Part shown: positions 56,370 through 64,000 of the stretch, in pieces | How the letters are laid out: each line of letters starts with the position of its first letter | Position numbering within the stretch: the stretch's first letter is position 1 | Source: Hedera helix | Taxonomy: Eukaryota; Streptophyta; Magnoliopsida; Apiales; Araliaceae | NCBI GenBank assembly: GCA_947179155.2 | Contig: OX359283.1 | Location: 7,910,764 to 7,974,763, forward strand | DNA: 64,000 bases | Direction: 5' to 3' | Notes under the pieces: generated by a model | What the model was told of the DNA's origin: nothing | What the model saw: the letters and a program-made list of their open reading frames with translations, nothing else | The model's database searches: none | Position numbers and translations under genes: made by a program

Positions 56370-57660
56370 AATACTCCTATTCCTAGTTTTTACTCGTCCT
56401 TGAGTAAAACAAAAAGAAAACAAAATCAAAACAAAATCTAAACTATCCCATTTTCGTAGAAAACACGATTGCACTTAGCATGTGAAACATACCTTTATAC
56501 CCCAAGGTTAACCCAAGTGGACGAGTTGTGTCTCGTGAGAGTTTGTAGTGAACATACCCACAAAATTCAAAATAAAATAAAAATCTTTTTGAGTTTAACC
56601 AATTATAAAATTGAAAGAAAACTTCCAAGTATTCATGGACATTACACATAAATAAGATCAAATTCAAAATCACACTTTCACCTTATCAAAAATACTCCAT
56701 CTTCATTCTAAATACCATCTTTCATAAAATTAATTTCATGTGATGCATGCATGTGTATGTGATGTAACTCTTAGTAGGGATTTTTATCGTGAAAATCAAG
56801 CAAATTCAATTTTTTCGTTTTCTATTTTTTTTATTCTTGACTTGTGCAATGTTCATTTTTCTTAGACTTTTCAGAGTTACCCATTTAACGAGCGTTTGAC
56901 CAATGACTCCCAAATCAGTTAGTTTTAGGGCACTAGGTGTAAAGACGCCCCCAAGGGCTTACTAACTCGGGTAACAAAGGCCACAAAAATTAGACTAGTC
57001 AAGCTACTTATATCTATCGTACTTTTCAGCGTGATTTTTCTTTTAGTCGATGAAAATTGAAGCAATATTTATTATTTTTCAACTCTCTTTTTTTCTTTTC
57101 TTACAACGAGTGCGTTTTACGCTCCATTTTGTTGCATTATTATTTTTTTCCTTCAAATTTTTTTTCTTCAAATTACTTGACTCATAGTTTATACCCCACA
57201 ACTAAGAATTAATACAAACGTGAAGTACAAAAATGCATATGAATTTTAATGTTATTCAAGATGGCATTCCAAACTAGGAATTTGTATATTATCAAAGGTT
57301 TAAGAGTTCTAAATCTTTTAATCCTACTCAAAATTTTTTTACTCCACAACACTTATTAGAAATAATTCAACTCATAAAAAGTTCAAACAATTTTTCAATA
57401 TTTTGTTTTTTTATTTTTAATGTAAAAAAAATTAGTTTCCTAAAAAATAAAATAAAATGCTTATCTTTAAAAAAAAATCAAATAATAAAAATGCATAACT
57501 CTCCCATACCTAAATCATGCATTGTCCTCAATGTATGCAAATGAAGAATAGAGAACAAAGAAATAAAAGAAATTGTACCTCGTATGGTGGGTAGGAACGG
57601 GATGAAAATACGTTAAAAAAGAAAAATATATATACAAAACTTACAATTACAAGTGCATTT
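56370..57660 (-). other. Non-coding tail and polypurine tract of the Athila element
   Basis: CTAGGAATAGGAGTATT (minus, 56370-56386) abuts the LTR. Conserved blocks near 56440-56545 and a GAGCGTAAAACGCACTC motif at 57108-57125 (minus) match the non-autonomous element. Confidence 0.7.
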
Positions 57661-57664
57661 TCAA

Positions 57665-58930
57665 TCATTCATAATAGTGTGGGTCAACAAGGTCCACCAC
57701 CTCCTCTGTTTTGTTCGACATTTCTAAAAAGGGTTTGAGTCGTTGACCATTAACTTTGAAAATTTCACCACTTTTTGGATTTTCAATATCAACTGCCCCA
57801 TGAGGGTAAACTATCTTTACTACAAAAGGTCCATCCCATCTAGAACACAATTTGCCAGGAAATAGATGCAGCCTAGAGTTATACAAGAGAACTTTTTGAA
57901 CAGGTAAAAATGATTTTCTCAAAATTGATTTATCATGAAACACTTCTGTTCTTTCCTTGTAAATTTAGCATTTTCATAAGCATCATTCCTAATCTCGTCC
58001 AACTCATTCAATTGCAATTGTCTATGACTCCCACGAGTGGACATATCAAAATTTAACTGTTTTATGACCCATAAAGCATGTTGTTCAAGTTCCACAGGTA
58101 AGTGACAAGCTTTTCCAAACACAAGCCTATATGGTGACATTTCTAAGTTAGTCTTAAAGGTAGTATGGTAAGCCCACAATGCATCTAACAATTTTAGGGA
58201 CCAGTATTTCCTATTAGAACTTACCGTTTTTCCAGGTTTTATTTTATTTGCCTATTCAGGACTTCTACTTGACTGCGTGCCTGAGGGTGATATGGTGTGG
58301 CAAGCTTGTGGGTGATGGAATATTTTTTCAACAAGGATTCAAAAGGCTGATTGTGAAAATGTTTTCCTTGATCACTGATTATAGCCCTAAGGGTACCAAA
58401 GCGAGAAAAAATATTATCTTTCAGAAATTTGACAACAACCTTATTTTCATTGGTCTTGGTTGGTATAGCTTCTACCCACTTAGACACATAATCAACCGCA
58501 AGTAAAATGTACAGATTTTCAAAAGAATTTGGAAATGGACCTATGAAATCTATCCCCCACACATCAAACAACTCAATGACGAGAATGGGTTGCATTGGCA
58601 TCATATTCTTCCTAGTGATCCTTCCTAAATGTTGACACCTAGTGTAATTGGCACAAAATTATGTGGCATCTTTGAATAGACTAGGTCAATAAAAACCACA
58701 CTGGATAACTTTGGCAGCTGCCTTTTTACCTCTAAAATGTCCTCCACAAGCTTGGTCATGACAAAATTATAGGACACTCCTAAGCTCATGGTCGGGTACA
58801 CACTTCCTAATGATTTGATTTGGGCAATATTTAAACAAATAAGGGTAGTCCCAATAAAAATGTTTGACTTGTGAAAGAAATTTTGACCGGTCTTGTTTGT
58901 ACCAATGGGAAGGAATCTCACTAATAACAA
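57665..58930 (-). pseudogene. Athila integrase remnant
   Basis: Read right to left. A broken zinc-binding region (58625-58930) is followed by the catalytic core (58239-58604) with VWGIDFIGPF, AIISDQGKHFHNQPFES and SQVEVLNRQIK, so all three DDE residues are present. Then come LDALWAYHTTFKTNLEMSPY (57919-58191) and a C-terminal part with KLCSRWDGPFVVK (57665-57943). Frameshifts separate the zinc region, core and C-terminus. Confidence 0.85.
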
Positions 58931-59242
58931 GGTAGTTCACAATATCAGCAAATCAAGGTGTAGTGGATATGGAGAAAAGTCGCTCATTTGGGAAAGAATC
59001 ATTTAAAGGCAGTTCAGAGTTAGTCTCCACAATTAAACGAGACAAATGATCAGCTACCACATTTTCAGACTCTTTTTTATCCTTTATTTCTAGGTCAAAT
59101 TCTTGGAGCAATAAGACCCATCGAATTAAACGGGCTTTTGAGTCTTTTTTGGAGAGGTGTCTAAGGGCTGCATGGTCAGTGTAAACAATGATTTTAGACC
59201 CAATAAAATAAGATTGAAACTTGTCTAGGGCAAAAACTACAG

Positions 59243-60822
59243 CTATAAGTTTTTTTTTCCAGTAGTTGAATAATTCAATTGTGCATCATTCAAAGTCCTA
59301 CTAGCATAGTATATGACATGGGGAATCTTATTAATTCGTTGCCCTAGAACAGAACCAATTGCATAGTCAGATGCATCACACATTAACTCAAATGGTTGAT
59401 TCCAATCGGGTGATTTGATGATACGAGCCAAGGTCAACTCCTTTTTAAGTTGTTCAAAGGATTGGAAACATTTTTCATTAAATTCAAATTTTGCATCTTT
59501 ACTTAGGAGATTGGTTAAGGGTCTTGCTTTCTTACTGAAATCTTTGATGAATCGCCTATAAAAGCCTGCATGATCTAGGAATGAACGAATTTCTTTGACT
59601 ATTTGAAGTGGTAGGAGATTGGCAATGAGGTCAATTTTGGCTTTATCTACTTTAATTCCCTTTTCAGATATGATATGACCAAGAACAATTCCCTTTTTAA
59701 CTATGAAATGACATTTTTTCCAATTTAAGATTAAGTTAGTTTCCTTACATCTCCTTGGAACTAAGTTGAGGTAGTGAAGACACTCGTGAAATGTAGACCC
59801 AAATATAGAAAAATCATCTATGAAAATCTCTAGGAATTTGTCTATCATGTTAGAAAAAATGCTCATCATGCATCTTTGAAAGGTGGAAGGGGCACTACAC
59901 AGCCCAAAGGGTAGACTACGATATGCAAAAGTTCCATAAGAATAAGTGAATGTGGTTTTTTCTTGGTCTTCTGGGGCTATGGGAATTTGAAAGTAACCCG
60001 AGTATCCATCAAGGAAACAATAGTAAGCATGACCAACTAACCTTTATAGGATTTGGTCTAGGAAGGGTAAAGGAAAATGATCATTTCTTGTGGCCTCATT
60101 GAGTTTTCTATAGTTTATGCAAACCCTTCAACCAGATTGGACACAAGACTCATTATCTTCATTTTGAACCATAGTTAAGCCAGGCTTTTTAGGCACCACC
60201 TGAATAGGACTTACCCAAGAGCTATCAGAAATGGGGTAGATGATCCCATTATCTAGATATTTTTAAGAATTTCCTTCCTAACAACCTCTTTTAGAACTGG
60301 GTTCAACCGCCTCTGTGGGTTTCTCACGGGTTTAGCATCATCTAACAAATGGATCCTATGTTGGACAATGGCGGGTCTGATCCCCTTAATATTTGTTATG
60401 CTCCATCCTCTAGCTTCTTTTTTCTTTCTAAGGATGGTCAATAACTCTTCCTCTTGTAGGTTTGTTAAATCGGAAGCAATAATCACAGGAAGAGTTTTGG
60501 AAGGACCTAAATAGGCATATTTAAGATCATCAGGAAGAGGTTTGAGTTCTAACTCTAGTGGACTCTTTTTAAGAGGTTCTGAAAATTGTAAGATTGACTT
60601 GGTCAGAGGTTCCCATTTAGAATACATTGATGTAGAGGGCTCTAACATTTCATTCACCTCATGTACATATTCTGTTTCATCCCAATTTTGACCAAAGTGT
60701 TTTAAACAAAAGTTAAGAATTTCATCTTCTATATTAAGTTCATTTTCAGACATTTCCTGAATCATGTTTGTTTCAACGGGTTGGTCAGAAAAATCGCTAG
60801 GTTGCTTTTCCACATTAAACAC
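59243..60822 (-). pseudogene. Athila reverse transcriptase and RNase H remnant
   Basis: 60253-60822 holds the protease-RT linker and start of RT (VRKEILKNI). The RT core continues through the interrupted stretch near 59900-60240 with VCINYRKLNEA, where TGG has become TGA just before it (near 60130). 59243-59869 has MMSIFSNMIDKFLEIFIDDF, whose FIDD box holds the catalytic Asp pair. It also has the connection GFYRRFIKDFSKKARPL and an RNase H start with FELMCDASDYAIGSVLGQR. At least one stop and frame changes break it. Confidence 0.85.
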
Positions 60823-60824
60823 AT

Positions 60825-61373
60825 TTAAATCAAGTTCCCAAATGTTAATTTCATTAACACATTAGAGGTTGCTAGAAATGGTTTACCTAAAATAATAGGA
60901 ATTTGATCGTTGGGATTGGCAACAGGCTGGGTTTCAAGAACAATAAAATCGACAGGGAACACAAAATCACCAACCTTAATGAGTACATCTTCAACTATTT
61001 CCTTTGGCACTTTGATGGAACGGTCAGCTAGTTGGAGGCTAGTTGGAGTGTGACTCTTCTTTTTCAACTCCCCTAAGCCCAATGTTTGATACACAGAAAA
61101 TAGTAAAAGGTTAACAATCGCTCCTAAATCAAGCAAAACTTTTTCAATAAAGGTGTCTCCTATAATGCATGAAATAGTAGGACAACCGTAGTCTTTATAC
61201 TTCACAAGGACTTGGCATGACATGATAGAACTAACATGAGTTGTTATAAAAGCTTTCTTAGGAACATGAGTGGTTTTTTTGTGTGCGCACAAATCTTTTA
61301 AACATTTAGCATATGAGGGGACTTGTTGAATGACATCTAAAAGAGGAATATTAATTTTCACTTGTTTGAACAC
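60825..61373 (-). pseudogene. Athila protease region
   Basis: The frame contains VKINIPLLDVIQQVPSYAKC, the usual lead-in to Athila protease. The active-site motif is VLLDLGAIVNLL (DLGA, as is usual in Athila and Tat rather than DTG or DSG), then IILGKPFLATSNV. The motif looks intact, but the frame is separated from gag by a stop near 61394. Confidence 0.85.
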
Positions 61374-61394
61374 TTCTAGAATTTTGTCTACTAA

Positions 61395-62865
61395 CTAGAC
61401 TGACTGCTTGTTTGAAATTAATCTTTGGGGAAATGGGGCTTTTGGTTTAAAGACTTTTTCATTTGATTCAGAAGATGTGGTTTGATCATTTTTTGACAAT
61501 TGCTTAGTAGATGGGCCAATCGACTCAGAGTTTGTGGACTTTTCAGGCTGGGTTGGTTTTGAAGATGGATTATTAGATTCATCAATTAATATTTTTTTTT
61601 CTTCATTATCAATGCCAGCGTGATTGTTAAAATAATTTTCAGACCTTAAAGAGATTACATAATTCACATGGTTGATTTGGTTGTTTTCAACTTGGTTGTT
61701 TTCAAGTGAATTGGCATAATAAGATTTTTGATTAGGGACTGAAAATTTCGGATTAGTCTCCGGTTGGCTAAGGAACTTACCCTTCTCTCTTTCACTAACT
61801 ATAGTGGCCAATTGACTCATTTGGATATCGAAATGAGATATAACTTGGTTAGTTTGGATCTGAGATTTTATTAAAGTTTTCATATTTTTCTCTAACGTGT
61901 TAAATCTATTCTCACTTTCATTAGAAAACCCTGGTGGACATTGAGTTGCTGAATTTGAATTTTGGTACGGACCAGGATTCGACTTTTGGTAAGGTTGAAA
62001 TGATTGATTTAGAGACTAGTTGACCTGATTTGAAGAGTTATTCGGGTAGGGTCCTTGGTTCCATGCAAAATTAGGATGATTTTTTCAACTTGGATTATAA
62101 ATGGGTGCAAATGGGTCATTTTTAGGTCTTTGAAATATTGCCTTGACTTGATCAAAATCTTCAAGTTGGTTTACATGTGATGACTCCCTTGTTTCTAAAG
62201 CCTTAAGTCTTTTAAGTACACCAGCCAACTTAGCTTCGGTGGTAGTTGAATTGTCAATTGTATGAATACCCCTAGATGAGCTATATCGGTCTCTCGGGTG
62301 GTTTTCGATTGCATGATTTTTTTCTGCTAAGTTTTCTAAAAACTCCTAAGCCTTTTCCTCATCATTTTAAGAAAAATCCCCTTGACACAATGACTCAAAA
62401 ATTGTTTTAGTGGATAAGTCTAAACTTTCGTAGGCAATTTGACACAATCTCCATTTCTCAAATCCATGGTGTGGGCACTGGGATAACAAATTTTTAAATC
62501 TATTAAAATATTTTCAAAACAACTCATTTTCAAGTTGGCAAAATTGATGAATTGTAGCCCTAATTTTGGAAGTTTTGTGATTTGGAAAATATTTTTTTAG
62601 AAATGTAACAACAAATTCCTTTTAGGTTGTTATGGAATTATTCGTTAGGCTATATAACCACTTTTTAGCATTATCTTTTAAAGCGAATGTAATCAATTTT
62701 AACCTAATTGAGTCTTCTGATGCATGAAGGTTGGGCAGAGCGGGAAATATAACATCGATCCCTTAAAAAAACGGTTTGTGTTACCTCCATTTTTAAAGTG
62801 AGATCTTTTAAGGTGAATTTCGACACTAATCGGGATGTTTTGTTCTTAACCCACACTTTTTGCAT
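61395..62865 (-). pseudogene. Athila gag remnant
   Basis: Begins ATG at 62865 (MQKVWVKNKTSR). The capsid region has LKDNAKKWLYSLTNNSITT, then a stop where the family has Trp, KEFVVTFLKKYFPNHKTSKI, and a CPHHGFEKW box. The C-terminal part (61395-61883) is a Ser/Asn/Gln-rich linker ending KAPFPQRL. Several in-frame stops. No zinc knuckle is recognisable, as is common in Athila. Confidence 0.8.
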
Positions 62866-63755
62866 GCACTAATAACAAATAAACAAATTAAGCACACAAA
62901 AACAAATACAAAAATATATAAATAAATAAAAATAAAACTACGTCTAAGGTCAACTTAAATAAAATTTAGACAGTTTCTAACTGTTCCAAGTTACTCTTTA
63001 AGGTCCACCAAATTTGAAATTAATTACACCACTAGCCAGATAAGTGTAAGAACGGGGGAGTCTCTCCGTAGGTACGGTGACTAATTAAGTAACCACGCAT
63101 TCTTTAGGCATTTACCTTTTGAATCACTTGCCTAGACACCAGTAGTTTGATTAATTTAAAATTTAGACTTCTCTTAGAGTCCCTTGTCTTAATTGAGTTC
63201 GAGAGTCCTAGGGGTCAACGTCTATTTGATTTTATTTAGTCGGTTATGCAAAGTGTGGTTGTTTGTAAGCCAAGAAAGGGTGATGAAATCCCCACCTTAT
63301 CTTGTTACGGGTTTTACTCTTAGTGTTAAATTAAAAATAAAAATGCACAAATAAAAAAAACTGTAAGCAAATAAAATGTTCTAAAACTATGTGAATTATG
63401 AAAGAATGAGAAATTTGACGTACCTCAATTCTCCAGTAATTACCACAGTTTATATTTAACAAAAATAAAATAAAATAAAAATCTAAGCAGGATGTGCTTT
63501 ACGTGAGTGAATACATGAATGCGGCAATTAGTTTTTAAACTAAAAATAATAAACTAAACTACTATTTTTTTTGTTTTTTTCTATTTTATATAAAAAAATA
63601 ATTAATAAATATGGAGATACGAATGATCAAGAAAGCGAAACAACAAAATATCTATGTTTTTGCTCCTTTGATCTGCTTCGATAATCTTGAAAAATAAAAA
63701 TAAAAATATTAATGGTAAAAACTAATTCGAAGAAATAAAAAAAAATTAAATCTGG
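62866..63755 (-). other. 5' leader of the Athila element
   Basis: About 0.9 kb of non-coding sequence between the primer-binding site and the gag ATG. No conserved frame. Confidence 0.6.
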
Positions 63756-63773
63756 TCCCCGGCAACGGCGTCA
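63756..63773 (-). other. Primer-binding site of the Athila element, tRNA-Asp type
   Basis: Minus strand TGACGCCGTTGCCGGGGA matches the tRNA-Asp complement with a single G-to-A change, six bases inside the LTR. Confidence 0.88.
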
Positions 63774-63779
63774 AAAACT

Positions 63780-64000
63780 TGATGGTATAAAAAATAATAA
63801 CTGCAAGTGCACAATGTCAAATTGAAGAACGGGCAAGTACAAGTCGAATCACAAAGACTAAATTAATTTCAATATTCCCTTAATTTATATTCCAAACAAA
63901 TTAGAAATAAAAAATAGTGGAGATGATTAATTAATTAAATAATGCAAATTAAAAATTAGTAACGAAAACTAATAATGAGAAACTTCCTAGGAATCCGAAT
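63780..64000 (-). repeat. 5' LTR of the Athila element (partial, cut by window end)
   Basis: Starts TGATGGTATAAAAAATAATA on the + strand and aligns with 55247 onward. The remaining 0.9 kb lies outside the window. Confidence 0.85.

Larger units (their letters stand above)
55247..64000 (-). mobile_element. Athila-type Ty3/gypsy retrotransposon (runs past window end)
   Basis: The left 1.12 kb LTR (55247-56369) and the start of the right LTR (63780 on) are direct repeats. A tRNA-Asp-type primer-binding site (63756-63773) identifies the right copy as the 5' LTR. Internal order on the minus strand is leader, gag, protease, RT, RNase H, integrase, non-coding tail, polypurine tract. Frames are interrupted by stops, several at Trp codons, so it is probably inactive, although the RT and integrase catalytic residues remain. 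No envelope-like frame is seen in the 1.27 kb between integrase and LTR. Confidence 0.9.

Overview
The window is flowering-plant nuclear DNA, most likely from a eudicot. It is AT-rich, has long introns and a dense load of nested retrotransposons, and carries one recognisable host gene family: the UV-B photoreceptor UVR8, an RCC1-type beta-propeller. Nothing prokaryotic is present: no operons, CRISPR arrays or rRNA/tRNA genes. I could not identify the species.

Layout. From 1 to 16328 lie the last seven exons of a UVR8 gene on the + strand, at 670-843, 2505-2576, 5598-5669, 5851-5969, 9846-9931, 10034-10089 and 16239-16328. The introns hold a Stowaway-like MITE, direct duplications, C/G homopolymers and, in the last intron, a decayed Ty1/copia element (10457-15687, minus). 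A 1.56 kb MULE-like element with long terminal inverted repeats follows at 16719-18274. From about 18.8 to 26.1 kb is a decayed Ty3/gypsy chromovirus (minus). Its single LTR (22535-25018) sits between two complementary halves of its internal region. A 4.45 kb solo LTR (26103-30554), a second solo LTR (31490-33887) and a 2.8 kb tandem duplication (32330-35110 and 35111-39208) follow. The second duplicate carries a further 1.3 kb solo LTR.

From 41.2 kb come a 216 bp MITE, an LTR remnant, and a non-autonomous Athila-like element (42566-48359, +) with a gag-like reading frame and no pol. A repeat-rich, LTR-like block (48360-51080) precedes the promoter and first two exons of a UVR8 gene (52184-52283 and 53568-53754, +). 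Its second intron holds a gypsy LTR fragment and then an Athila element (55247 past 64000, minus) with recognisable gag, protease, RT, RNase H and integrase.

How it fits together. The only host function supported is UV-B perception. The upstream part encodes the C-terminal half of UVR8 with the photoreceptive Trp motifs and the C-terminal VP motif. The downstream part encodes the N-terminus. The two parts do not overlap and are in 3'-then-5' order, so this is either a tandem pair of UVR8 genes, each cut by the window edge, or one gene split by rearrangement or misassembly. The rest is transposable-element biology: autonomous and non-autonomous Athila relatives sharing 3' non-coding motifs, a permuted chromovirus, solo LTRs and local tandem duplications. 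I found no convincing new defence or metabolic system.
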